DNA of 64,000 bases from Baylisascaris procyonis (GCA_037389465.1 JAZARR010000154.1:930001-994000); one strand, 5' to 3'. Positions 25,673 to 40,300 are shown, numbered from the stretch's first letter. Made by a program: numbers and translations. The notes: a model not told the origin generated them from the sequence alone.

Positions 25673-28314
25673 GTAATCAGGCTATCAAGATTGCACATTC
25701 CACTCTCACTTCCGCGATATATTATTGTTTGTAACATATTTGCAATTTGCTGTGTATTTTTAAAACTACGCTTATTTGAGTTCGCAAACTTAAGCATAAT
25801 TGTTTGAAAAGCGAAGTGTATTTCGTGAGTTCTAAATTAGTACTATGTCACAGGTTCTAAATGAAAAAACAGAATTGAGATAGCTCCCGAGCCTGCCTCT
25901 CCCTCCACTCAAATACCTGCCAATGACGCAAATTTGCTGGCTAATATCAGTTAGAATTTACAGGGATCGGACAACCTGAGGGTTCAGAAATCGAAAAAGT
26001 CTATGAGAGTGAGTAGAAAGACTTAGTTGAACGTTTTTCGATAAGTCGATAAACTTTAAAAATGATTCAAAAATGAAATGCCATAAGACGTGCTCGAATT
26101 ACCGCAATTCATTCATACAGCAGCGATCATTTGCCTCTTCCATTTATCCCAACCGTAAATAGGAAATCGTTATTAGCCAGTTACCCTTCGTTATTATTCC
26201 ACCAGTTTGTTCTTCTTTGATTGATTTTATTTCAAAAAAGTTTTCTTTCGCAGCGCCATCGAATCTTCCGCCACCACGTTCACAACCATCGAGGCAAACA
26301 CTACCCACAAAAGTACAACAGCGTAAGTATTGTCATTTGAACGCTAGTATTAACCTTTTAATTTAAACTCTAATAGAGAACCATTCACTAAAGACGAAAG
26401 AGAAATCATTGGCTGGGAAGTAAAAACAATAAAGTCTGTTCCTATCGTAGCTTTTTAGATGCACACAAAGACTCTCAGACAAAAGAGTTCGAAGGACTGA
26501 TGAAGGTTCCATTTATTCCTGTTAGAAGTCCGCTTGCCTTTATACAACGATAAAAGGATATTGCATAAATCATCGATTAGTAGTTCATTGCTGCAGTTGA
26601 AAGGTTATGAAAGAGAACAGAAATTGGTAACATTCTGTGAATTCTTAAATATTTGCAATCCTTCTTTTGAGAGTTGATAATCCTCCCATCCTGATCGACT
26701 ATCGGTTCGCTTCAGTGATATTATATTATTTTAAATACACCGACATATTGTTGAGTATAAACTTATCATTTATCTGTTGGCGTATGTTGTTCCAATCGAC
26801 AGTGTTTCAAGAAGTCGTTACGAATCACGATAATGAGCTCCACTCATTTCGTTGATGAGATACTTCCCACGACGTTAGGTTTGAATCGAAGTGGTATTGT
26901 TCTTTGATATGTTCTCGCATCTGGAGTGAGCAGTCATTTCTGGAAATTTACATTTTTATAGTCCACGTAATCTTTTCATGATCTTAACCAAAGACGAATT
27001 ACAGGTTTCATTTGAGATAGTGAAATGGGGCAGTATTGCAGAGCCTTCAGTTCGTGAGTCTCCACTATTGCCAGGCGATCCAGGAAATCCAGCAGCTGCA
27101 GCCGTTATCCCTCCACCGGTGGATAAAAATGTTGACTTAGATGGCGATGGCGCTCTGAGTCTTGCCGAGGTTCAATACGCTGCTTTTGTTCATCACGGCC
27201 TTTCCAGCAGTGTTGTCGAAGGTCTTTTCAACGAAGTAAGCATTCCTTTTACCTGTGTTGTGCTGAATATAGTAGTGGTAAATGTTATGTAGCATAGAAG
27301 CGATTTCATGTTGATTGCAAATGCACGGGGTTGTTCAGCCAAGTTTACTGCATTTCTATTGCATCCATGACTGTAAATTTGTGCTGTTTTCCAATTGTCG
27401 TCTTTGTAGGCCGGAATTTAGAGAAAAGGGTACTTGGCAGGTTAGCGCCTGATCCAAAGGTTGATTCGTCTTCTTTGTCGTCTGCTTCAAAGGAAAATCT
27501 GCCCATGGTCACCGGTAAAGGCCAGATACGGGTCTCATTTGATTCATCTGAATCCGTTCGAATGAGATATTCAATTGATGCGTTTCTTAAAAGAGGGAAA
27601 TTGCCACCGTCACTAAGACCATTGTGCAATTTAGGGCCGAAATACTCGATAATCACCTTTGGTTTCTTACGCTTGTGAAATTTCCTTTCATCTCTTTTTT
27701 CCTATTCATTCAGTCTATGACCTTTAAAGAACTTTCATACAACATTGAAAGACCTTCCAAATTAGTTCAAACGAAAGGTGTTCGACATTAGTTATTTTCA
27801 AACATTATCGCATCATACGAAAATGATGCCCTAAAAATTTTGTGCGTTTCTGCAAAACAGTAAAAGGAAACATGGTTTATATGCGCTGCAATACTACGAT
27901 CAATTCAGGTGGACAAAAATCGAGACGGCTACCTCACCTCGCTGGAATTCAATGACATCCGCCCTTTAGTGCTCGCTAAAGCTGAGAACGCTGCTTTGCG
28001 CTATATGCAGGTACTTCTCCACCAATGTCCTAACCATTGACATTCTTATCCTTCACCCAGATTTTTCATCCATAATCAAGTAAGTGAATGTTGTGTGATC
28101 TTATATGTTCGTATATGTGACATAGGCAATAAAGGGAAACAATCATTTTTGGTATTCTGACTAATTAAGCTGTGCTTTGTCCGAGCTCACCCTACCTCAA
28201 CCATCCCCCCTCTGCTGTTACCCTTGCCTGTTTTTGAATAGTGAAAGGGGGGAAGAAAAATCCCTTGCCACCCCCTGCAGCCGTTCTCCACTCATCACTA
28301 ATCTGTTTATTAAA

Positions 28315-28372
<58 letters not shown>

Positions 28373-31300
28373 GCACGTCCAGGCCTAATTTCACATTTCT
28401 GAAGCACTCTACGAAGCCTACAGAGGTCGAATAGTGTGGCACCCTCTCACTCGAGCAAATTAGTTATGGCGTAATTTCGGTCGTAAATGTTGATGAATAA
28501 TTTTGCTGATGAAAAGCGCATGATTAGTAACATACTTATGGCTCTATCGAGGTAATTCATCCATTTATTCAACGGTTTTTGCAGTCGGTTGACACAGACC
28601 ACAATGGGTTATTATCGCTGAAAGAGGCGCAATCATATATACTCAAAGAACACGGCATCAGCAATCGCGATGTGGAGCGTGTGTGGCATTTGGTTATTCC
28701 GAACACTGACGAGGAGATGGATCCCGTCATGTTCAGTAAACTGAGACGAAGAATTCGTGGAATGACGATTCGACTCGCAAGGCAGATCATGAAGGTAAAC
28801 CCGTTTCTGGTAGCATCTTTTCGAGGATAGTGGAATGAACCATTTGATGGGAAAGAAAATGGGAAACACGTATGTGAGAAATAAATGAGCAAAGCATATG
28901 CACATAAGGCGATAACAAGCGAAATCATAAAAATGAAGTTCGAGGTACTTAACATTGCTCACAGGAGTAGATGGAATCGACAAAAGCAATGCACGTATCC
29001 CTCAATACGAGGAAATCGCCGCATTTGTTCGAACGAAAATGACGTTCACTTGAATGAAAACCCTTCGAGCATGGTACTCTCCTCCTTGAAATAAGTGCGT
29101 ATCCGGATGTTGTGAGAAACTGCAACGGCTTTCCGAATGCAAATCTACTTTATAGACTCTTCGGATACGTTCAAATTCGATGATTGTTCTGGGTGATAAC
29201 ACCGAAATCTTGCATAGTTATATGATATGAGGCAGTAACATCGGGAAATGAGATGGAAAATGAACCGCATCACTTGACGCAACTGCAATTGAGGATTACT
29301 CTTCCATTTGGCAGTAGTATTTAAAACGGGTGTTTGGAATATCCTTCTTGCCTCATCCTTAATGGATGACGATTTTTCTTTTGTCCCACATCACCACAGG
29401 TGGCTCCAATGAGTGCGCGAAAAAAGCAATGTTTTAACTTCCGCTGAGGACTTAATAACTGCTACAGACATGAAGCATGTGAACTCTCTTATTTATACAT
29501 CTAGATGGATAGCATGGTCATATGTCTGCAGCTGCATTACAGTCGTAGTTAACAGCTATATTATGGCTGTGGCTGCATTGTATTTGTAGTTCTCATTATG
29601 GGATTAGTTGAAAAAATGAAACAACGAAAACTGAATGCCATGTCTCCATTATGAGCTCCTTCTCGGGGAATGCGAAAAAATAGAATCACTAGAATACCTG
29701 CCGAAGCAAATACAATATACAACTGAAGAAAGTGTACATGTAAATTTGCGTTCAGCAACAATAGAACTGCGTACCTAGAGGGGCATTTAAATACATAACC
29801 AGTTGATCTGTGTGAACTCCTCAGACAGCAGACAAAAACGAAGATGGACACATCGATCTGAAGGAGGCTCAACAGATCGCATTTGAACAAGAGGGCATTG
29901 GTTCAGGCGACGTCAGCGAGATGCTTGCTTCGGTGGATGACAACAACGACGGTGAACTGAATGCACCAGAATTCGCCGACTTCGAGAGGATCGTAAGAGC
30001 GAGGGCCGTTGATACTTCAAAGAAAGCACTGAAAGTAATTCGCTTCGCCTTTGATCAACTTCACTCGTTGAATTTTGCATTTCCCAAATATTTACTTTAA
30101 AAAAAATATTCGCTGGGCGTTTCAAATACCTCCCTTCCACGCCTCATTTTAACGTTCCTAATAGTAGCCAGCTGAAGTCTGCTAACGAATTATTTAGATT
30201 ACTGCATTGAGATTTTATATCTCTATCCATTATATCACCAGAGAAGCTCTCATACTCGTATACTTCCACTTTTCGGCACAGTATGCAACTCAGTCGTTTG
30301 AAGAAACGATCACTTTAAATTACACTTTCTTGCAGAAGTGAAGTAATAATATTGTGCTATAAGTTGCAAAGGTCAGTAAATTGTGTAGAATTTGGTGCAG
30401 AAAATTGTGATCTTTGGTTACATTTTTGTCCTTAAGTCCGCGCCATTTTTCGTCTTGGCCACATGAAATTTGGAAAATATGGTCTTTAGCTCGAAAGAGA
30501 ACGCTCAGTTTGAATAGAAATTAACTTAAATTGAAGTGGCTAACGAATCGGAATGGAACTGTTGCTTAGCTTAAGGTTGTCGACCGCGACGGCTCCGGCA
30601 CACTAACGATGGATGAAGCTAAACGAATTGCGTTCGATCACTATGGCTTCGATGAGAAAATACTTGGTCCATTCTTTGCACAAGCCGACGAGAACGAAGA
30701 TGGACAGCTGGATGCTGTGGAATTTGCCGGCTTTCGCTCCGTTATTCGCAATAAAGCTGTCAAGAATGCTATGGAAGCTATGCAGGTGCTGTTTTGAAGC
30801 ATATTATTCACATTGCAACAGAAGAAGACTGAATGAATTTTCTAGCCTTTAAAATGATGAAAATCTCATTCGAGTTTTTTAGTCATCAAGCATAGGCAAT
30901 GGTTTTACGCGCTCGACATTGATCGCATTTTATGCACATCTTTGATTTTTATTTTGCACAAGTGCATTCTAGCAGCGTTCTAGGCGTGTACATGTGGTGT
31001 ACCTCTCAGCTTATTCGGCAACTTCAGCTTAGGAGCTAATGAAGCAGGACTACAAAGTTTGTTCGCTCTAATGTACATCATAGTTACAGATGTTTGAACC
31101 TCGCCTTATCCATCAAATTCGAAAGCAACTAAGAATATCTGAAACCTGTTGATCGAGTTTAACACCAATAGGGTTCCTATTTTTCACATAAGGGCTACAA
31201 AAAAGCGAAACTTTTGTGAAACATTTATAGGCATGGTAGAATTAATTAAAGTATGGGGACGCTATTCTGCTAATTTTATTCTCTATTTAGAAATTGCCGG

Positions 31301-34300
31301 ATTGGTCAGACGACCAGCAGCATGCAAAAGCGCAATATGCGTCCGTTTCTCTGGCATTCGTCTATCTCTTCAGTAGGGACAAAGTTTTTCATGGCTTCCC
31401 ATGAGTGCTTTGATTATTGCTTAAAGATTAATTTGAAAGTTTTGATACTCTTTCATCCAACAGTTTTAGTCATTGTTCACGCAAATGCCCCTATTTTATC
31501 GTCCGTTATTTGTAACAGTAACATGCTCGGGATATCGAAATACGGAAATGGTATAAAGGAGCAAGTGAGTAGGCGTATTTTCAATGGATATCTACTCGAA
31601 AGAAGATAATAAACCGCTGAATGGTGAATTTGACTGAGATGAATTACAAGTAAACAGAACACAAACAGTTGAGATAATTGACGGGTACAACTATAGATCT
31701 AAGCAACCTTCTGGATCATTTCTAGGGCTTATTTAGTGAATTGGATTTAACTTATGATTAGAATTGTTTAGGAGATTGATACGGATGGAGATGGCTTGGT
31801 GAGCAATTCGGAAGCAGTTGCTATGGCTCGAAGGCAAGATGATATGGACTCCAAAGAGACGTACAACTTATTTAATGTTGCCGATCAGGTGGGAATTAAA
31901 TATCCTTTCAACACCCTCTCTGGTCTCTATTTAAAATGTACTACGGAATGAAAATTATTCACAGCTGCAAAAGTTCTTACTGCCGAGTTGTTCAATTGGA
32001 AACGATGAAAGTCTTTTCTGGCATCTTTGTAGCACTCGAAATGGAGGCTTCTTTTAAGCGAAAGCAAGCATGCGTCTTACGCAAATAAGATGTTAGTAAG
32101 TTGGTATTGGGTAACGCTTTGAAAGATTCTGTCGTTTCGTGATGATATAACACTGCAGTGTTATATTCTTTAGTGAGGAAGCGTCAATTAGCTCATGCAA
32201 AATTTAGGCACTCGGTTCGCAAGAAATGCGTTAAACGGCGTTATTAGTGAAGTGATTCAATAGCGTCACCACTGTTTCAAAGCCCAATCGTTTGCAGGAT
32301 AAAAGTGGACGGCTAGATAAAGTCGAACTGGCCGATTTCCTTAGACTCGTTCGTCTAAGCGCAATCAAATTTGCCACCGACCACTTCCGGGTTCGTCTCC
32401 GTTGAATTTCAGTCATCGCTTAAAATAAATCAGCTGCCAGAGGATGCAACAAATCATGTTTTGAAGCAATTCACACTGTTCAAATGTGCTTATAATAGTA
32501 TAAGACGTTGTTCAATTTTGGTAAATCATATTTTCAGGTACTCCTCACCACATTTTGTTCGTTTGCCAACATTAATATTGAACTGCTGATTTATTTTGCT
32601 GACCAAAAATATTTTCTTTTGCAGTGCTCCTAAAAATCTTAAGTAGGAAATTTTGAGATTCCTCACTCACAACAAAGTTGTAAAGTTTATCTTTTGAGCT
32701 CATTTTCATGTAAATATGATGGAAGGTAGGGAGCATTTAGGAGATGATCTTTAGACATGCCCGTCCGGCCTGCCGAATGGTCTTCCACCTTACGCAAACA
32801 CGATGAGGCTCATAGACTGTTTCTTGAAAAATGAAGATATTGTCTTAACAATTTTTAGAGGATATCAAGTTCCTTGGGACATATCTACTTGAGCAAAGGA
32901 CTTCTAACGCACTCATAGCTTACCTCTCATAATGAAAAATTCAGAGAAAGTGAACAGCAGGAGGCTAGACAATAAAATAAAAGGAAAGACTGTACTACAC
33001 ATTCGGCTGGAGGTCTCTATGGCGTTCATGGATTTGCTCATTAGACTGTTTCTCAGATTTGAAATATTGCTTTGAAACGGTGTCGAAATTATTTCTTTCT
33101 CAATAACACAAATTGTCAAAAAATTATCAAATGGAACGGGAACCAATGTTATTGATGGAACGGCTCGGAGGACTTGGAACGGGGAATTCGCAAAAGTGTT
33201 GAAATGAAAGCAGTTTTCAGTGCACAAATGATGCCTTGTCCTGACGACGCTTGAAACCAAGTTTACCTGGACAAACTTTTGACTTTAAAATTCGATTTTT
33301 TCGTCTATAGGTGGTTCAATTGAACGTTTGGTAGAAGTGGCGAAATAGAAGGTTTTCGTTGACGCGAAAATTGATGCAGCGAACTGAAAATTCGTTTATT
33401 GGCTCATGCGACCCCTGTAGGCAAAAGCTCTTAATTGTATGACAGTTAAATCTATGGCATTTTAGGAAACATTCGATCGCATTGACTAAGGGGACGATTT
33501 TGGGTTAGGAAGGATCCCATGAGATGGGTGGAGTTGGTGGTAGAGAGACCGAAAAGAAGTCAAGCTGAAGGTGGCTGTTGCCGGGGGCATAGGCTGTCCA
33601 AGGGCAACTTTGCTGGGACGGTGCGCATAGCGAACAGTCGGGAACGACTCTAATAGAGTCTTCGCGGCGTTCTGTCAAAGAATCAGCAACGGGTTGCGAT
33701 GATGAAAAAGGCGAAGAAGGGCTTTCGGGCGAGAAAACCTTTGGTAACCAGCTGTACAAGGAGGTGGAGGGGATGAAGAAAGACAGAAAGGCAGGAGACC
33801 AACAGAAAAAAATGGGGATTTGGCACAAGAGCATAGATAGGTGCCTCAAACCAACATTACCTAGTGACCCTTAGGGTGAAGGTGAGGTAGAAGCAACGTC
33901 TCATTCAATTCTGATAGTTTACACTGAAATTCAAATTGAAATAAGTCCGAAAATGGGAGCGGCATGTCCTGATCTTGCGATCCTGATTTCCTAAAACATT
34001 CATCAGCATTTATCAGGAATTCGATACGAACAGAGACAAAACGGTCACCTTGGATGAATTGGAAGATGTGATTGAGCAAAAATACAAGGTCGATCGGTCC
34101 AATACTCGACAGTTCTTCGAGAAAGTCGATGCTGATGACTCTGGCGATCTGAGTCCCGGTGAAATCGTCGATTTCAGGTAGTGCTTGCACAGTTTCATGA
34201 AGGTTTCTTCCAAGATTTAAAATAAAATTCTTACTGATAAAAGTACCATTGTTTAAATCAAAAGAATCTGCAAGGATATTTTATTTGAAGCATATTATGA

Positions 34301-37300
34301 CAGTTGAATGTGCCTGCCGGTTATAAATGAATGCAGTTTTGCTGGAATCTACTGAACGCTTTTATGCTACATAAGAAGCACCTAATAAAGGGTGTTAGAA
34401 AAGGTCAGCATTGCCCACTATGATTACAACGAGGGAGCGTGCCTAATGTCACAGAGTGACCCTATGAAATTGTTTGCAGGCACGAAATTCGTCGATATGT
34501 GACCGAGCGTGATGCGCAACATGCGCTAGAGCAAATGAAATTGGCAGCACAAGGAGAAAACGAAGCTGGACATACCGAAGTAAGGGGTCGTTCTCAATGA
34601 GAACGAATGTTGAATGCAACATCCTACATGCAATTCACGTCTGGCTATATTGCCGTCTCCATCTTTTAATAATATTCGATGCACAAGAAAGGACATTCCT
34701 GCATTGTGTGCTAGTTATTTCAATATGAACCTAAAATGTCGTCTTGCTAACGATCCACTTTCGGTTTAGGAAGATTAGGAGATGGGGCATACAAAAGCGG
34801 GCGTATATGGGGAAACCTACATCAATCTGAGCATATAATAGGAGATGGGGCATACAAAAGCGGGCGTATATGCGGAAACCTACATCAATCTGAGTATATA
34901 ACTGAGAGATTGCCTTGAGTTCTACAGCTATATGAAGGTATGATTTATGAGCATTGCAAACTCTCACATATTAATGCTGTCCATGTAACGACATCGTTTA
35001 AGATTGACGACTTCCTTCGAGTTACCCTTTCTGGATGATTTTATGCTTATTGCTGTCACCATAACGCATCGCTGATCCATCCATGAGCTACGATGTTGCT
35101 AGCACTAACTAATTGTAACACTGTATACCTTGCAGCATTACTGCTGATCAGCAAACTGCATCCACCATCTACATTAGCATTTAATGCGAAAATCTTTTAT
35201 TGCCAACATTCCTTCAACAGACCATCTTTAAAGCCAAAGTAATTCTTACTGTGCTAGTTGAATATGCTCGTATACGAGTTTTAAAATAAACGCTAACTCT
35301 TCTGCAGTGATTCGGTGAGTTTTCATAACTAACAGGGCATAACGCGTGTAGATTCAGAAAAGAGCATAAGCATTAGGGATGCTTACAAACTATATGGGTT
35401 TATCGTATGCTATCAGCAAATACTTAACGTTGAGAGTTAACTGTTCATGTTTGTCCTTCGTTCCTTCCTATAACAGGTGATGAACCTTTGAGGAATAAGC
35501 TGCATGATGGATATGAAACTATTTATGAAAAAAATAAACACGCTTATTTCAATTCAAGAATTAATTCATTTAATACATACGCGATTGCTAGGATTATAGC
35601 TGTTGGCATTCCCATAAGAGTTTTTGAACTATCGAATACCGATAAAGCCACTTTAGTCTGGCACAAACTTTGGTGCCAACCTAACCGATACATAATGATG
35701 AGTTAGAGCAATTGCCGCAACGGTTCCGAACCAGCGACCGTCCGTTTCCGTAGAGACGCTGTGCCATGGGCGCGCTTCTTTGTCGCTTGAGTCCCAACAA
35801 TTTTACTGTGCACAGAATTTAATAGAGCATTTCTGAAGCATTTCCTAGCGGTGCACTATGTGAGGTTGATGTAAAAAGTTACGGAATATGATAAAGAGAA
35901 TCAAGTCAATTACGACTCCTATTTAGAGTAGAAACTAGACCAGTGGTGAAATATAAAAGCTATTTGTAGAGGTGGTTTAATGTCACAAATACATCAGCAT
36001 TGGAAAGCTGAACCACTCAAAGAGGAGGTTGAGAACCTCATGAAGAGAAATATTTGACGATCGGATAAGCTGATTTTCAACGCCAAGCTGAAGCTGTTTT
36101 ATCTTCACTAGTGTTGATGCGATTCCTATCTCAGTGTCACGGTACTGTAGTAAATAATTTTGGGGCCACAAGTTTTAATTAAACCTGGGCGGTTCCTAGA
36201 AATCTAAGTATTGAAATGGTAGAACGTTGTTTTCACTAACCTGCAATATCCGAGCATAAGTTGAACTCATAAATCTACCATACTCTGATAACACGGCTGC
36301 ACGACGTAGGTAAAATATGTTTATTCCTTGACTTTTTTGTAGTGGAGGAAATAGAGATTGGATGTTTTATTATTCCACTCTTCACACATCCAACTTATAG
36401 CTTAGAATTAAACAGATTTGTTTGTATTTATTGCTCCGTACTAAAAAAACTGTAATATTTAAACTACAGAATAGTTTGTGAAATCTCTGAGCAAAAAATA
36501 GAGAAAAAAGTAAAATACCTCAGAAAGTCGCGACAGAGTGCTAGTACCATTTCTCTTCGACTCACTGTGAACTGCGGCTCCGGTAACACATTGAAGGTGT
36601 AAAAGGAGGTGATGGGATTTCTGTTTCTTTTTGAGCTTTTTTTTGATTTTTTGAATTTTTATGCATTGCAGCTCAAGGCTACTCTCTTTTTCGCTAGAAA
36701 CCGCTCACTGCGCAACATGTAGAAACTTTTGAGCCGTCTGCATCGACCCATTTCAGACAGATAGCTACAGTTATAGCTTTGCAGACACAGTATGAAGCAA
36801 TAGCTGGATGAAAGCTTCTTGCATTCGAAAAGTATATTGTGTTCTATTAATTGTGGCAACTTGAAAAACATTTGCGATTCGAAAAAATATATTTTTATTT
36901 GAAGATTGTTAAGAAAATTCTCAGAAGCCTCGGAAGCCTCGATCAGTCTTTGTTTGGCTTATAACGTACAAAGATCGGTTTGATCCTGTTAAGAAAAAAC
37001 TCCATTAGCTTAAAAGCTATCAGGAAGGTTGTAGGCATGCCGAAATATAGGGAAGAGAGTCTTATCTGTTTGACCTGAGAAAAGAAAAGCAAATTTATTC
37101 CGTGCAAGGGAGGTACGGGGGAAGGTCACAGCATTGGGGGAGCGGGGGGAAGGAGGGTTGCTTCCCTGTTAACAAACCTGCACTGCCATTTATCTTTCAC
37201 GATAGAATCAAGACTACTCAAAGTTACTAACTACTGATCCATTTTCCTATGATCATGTCCTTGCTGTGCCCACTTCTTTGTACATCGACAGAAAGTCATA

Positions 37301-40300
37301 GCCTTATATCTCGCAGTCGAATATTCATATTTCCGCATATTTTGTTTTCCCTATCTCGCATTGTATGCATATGACACAATATCCTATATGTCTGGCTTAT
37401 TTATGTTCTCATTTCTTTCTGTTTATTCAAATGAAAGCTTCTGTCTCTAATATCCTCATATTTTTTTCAGTGCCAACTTTTGAGTTCTAGTAATTACACA
37501 GAAATAGCAGATCGATAAGTTGAATTCCCTATGTTCACTGAGAGATCAAAGTACTCTGCTTTAGAGCATTCAACACTGCTACTTGCTTGCGTATTTATAT
37601 TCGTCGTTGTTGTCGTTACCGGCAGCACCAGTGGGTCTTCACATGTCGTTGCCCTATTCATTTAGTTGATGATCAGCTTTCATAGCACTGTAAATTGAAA
37701 GCAAAAATCCGGCGTCCGTTAAATAGTCCCCATTTTGATGGATGTGATAAAAGCAGAGATAGGGCTTAGAGGAGTTTCATTGCGTTGATTTCAGTGGCAT
37801 CTAATTGGCACGCGCCAATCGCATAAATGCACCAGTAGAGTAATTGCCGCATTCTCACTAATTCAGACACCGCACTAACTCACCTTAAACTAAAATGCAT
37901 CACTTGCAACTCAACGAGATGTTCTTTTATTGTAAGCGTTTGACTTTTCATAGTATATCAGTTTATCCAAAATCTCAAACTGATCTCAGAGATCAAACGA
38001 CAGCCTCATGTAAAACTTCGAACGAGAAGACTAAAAATTGAAAGATTCCCGTTTAGTCGAGAAGACCGTTGAGTTTATCGTTTAGAATTGTTTCAGCGGT
38101 TAAATGAATTCGCTTTTTTTAATGATGAAGGTTTCTACTCAACATCAGCCATCAGATTGTTATGCAGTGGAGTCTTCATGACGCAATCGCATAAAAAGCT
38201 CATTTCAGATTAATATATTCGGATCATAGCGATCAACAGGATCAAAACCAATTTCCGCTTGTTTGTGCAGTCACGAATTTTAATATGCAAGCTGCATTGT
38301 TCGCTTTGTTGATTGGCCATAGAACATGGCTCATTTCTTTGAAATTGATGTCGCTAAGCATTGGATTTCAATGTGCGTATGCGAACAATGGTAACAAAAG
38401 TGAATATATCAGTTTGAAGGAAAACACTGAATAAGAAATGAGGATAAAAGTTATGCGCAGTCTCTGCGCTTCTTGAAGATTTCTAGTGCTTGGCGAAGTT
38501 TTAAGCTTCATCGCATGTCTCGCATTAATGATAACAATGAAATTTATTCAAAGGGCCGATTTTCTAGTATTTCAAAGCATTCAAATAAGAAAATAATACA
38601 TCAGGATGCTCGACACTAGCCACATCATTCTCAGCGACAGATACACCGTCTGAAACTGTTTCTCATAGTTCATCTGCTATGAGATGCATTCGAATAGATT
38701 GGAATGAGAATTTCCAAAATGTATGTTACCAAAATTTTTTCCATGACAGTTCAGTGCAAAGAATAACATACTTCAGGAGAAAGCGATTGACTCAGATGAC
38801 GGTAATGATGAGAGGAAACTAAAGGAGGAGGTGAAGGCTAAGCAAGCTAAAATATTGCCCGAGAAAGCAAAAGCTGCCATGATTGGAAGCAATAGAACGC
38901 CACCGAAACGAAAGCAACCGCAGTCAGAGCAAAAAGTTCGTTTTTTTTTTTTCAGCTTTCAACGAGCACTCATTGAAATCGAAATGTCAACGAATTCGCC
39001 CATATGGTGAAAAGGGTAATGCTTCATGATTGAACAATTTTTAGTTTGATAAAGGAGTCTTCCATCGTGCGTCAAAATAATCTGCCAAGATGCTCAGTAA
39101 CTAACTGCGGTTAACGATTCCATGGTTTCTTACGTTTACCATGAGTGCCAGATGACTGCCAGCACGGCAAACCGAGTCATCTAGTTCGCCCTCTCACCGA
39201 AACAGTGGTGACGCAAATCCTGAACCCTTGGCGCGGTACTATCATATGTTTGCTTGCATTTCTGTTAAATAATTATAAAGGGTGAGTCAAGAGAACACGT
39301 GAAGATTGGTATGAAAGCTAATCGAAATACTGTTTGTGGCAGAAATCTTTCTAGGTAGTTGATGCTCACCTCCATGTCATTCACGTTCAAAGATCTTCTC
39401 AAAAAGTGTGGAGAGCAAAATGTCAGAAAAACTACACACAGTCTTGAAACGGGGGATCAAGTCAAATTTACGTCTCTCATATTTCAATGATTCTAAGTTA
39501 AAGATTTTCAGCGTCTTATTTCAGTCAGGTTGATAGGGATTGAGGCAGACTTTAGGGAACGCAATACAAGCATAATATTCATGAACATCTTCAAGCAGTA
39601 CAAATTCAGAAACGAGATAAGGAGTCTACATGAGGCTGCAGTAATCGAAAACAGGCCAGCAAAGCTTTACAATAATATGCGAGACATCTATGCTGCAAGA
39701 CATGGAGAGTGCAATTTGCAATTTTGGATGACTTGTTGTTAACGGCGGAGCGTTGTTTATTTACGCAGTATCATTAGGGTGAATGTTTGAATGAACATTG
39801 GATGTAATGCTGAAAACAACTGAAGTTTACTTTATTAATTCCATATTGAGGAATGCCATTTAATTAATTTTCAATCAGCCTAGTGACTAGCACCACATCA
39901 TGCATCTATTTTCACTATGGAGAATGAGTGTAACTCTTTTTTTGTTCGACTTGAGAGACTTCCTATTCCTGTTGGGTAACGGCCTATGCGCTAGAAATTT
40001 AACTGACGATTCCCTCCGTATATTACTTTGGTATTGGTGTGTCTTGTTCTCTCTTCTTAATTCGTAACCTGCACCCACTTTCACAGACTACTATTACATC
40101 AATCATTACGTTCCTCGACGAGCAATGCAGCTAAAAAAACTACGGGATTTGAAGGTCATGTGGCGACCTTTAGATGTAAAAAAGTCGAGTCCCTGTTTCG
40201 CCATGTATCGAAGTTATTCATTGGACGTTTTTTTGCAATCTTCGGCTGAATAAGACTGCAAATTTAGTTGATTGCCCTTGTGGCAAGGTGAAGTTATAAG

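Noticed and set aside
28569..28989. Minus-strand ORFs of 118-128 residues
   Set aside because: They are shadows of gene B exon 5, whose plus-strand frame has clear EF-hand content and splice ends.
29913..30140. Minus-strand ORF
   Set aside because: Shadow of gene B exon 6.
39530..39742. 70-residue ORF in gene B intron 12 with plausible composition
   Set aside because: No recognised family, no fitting splice sites, and not needed to join exons 12 and 13.
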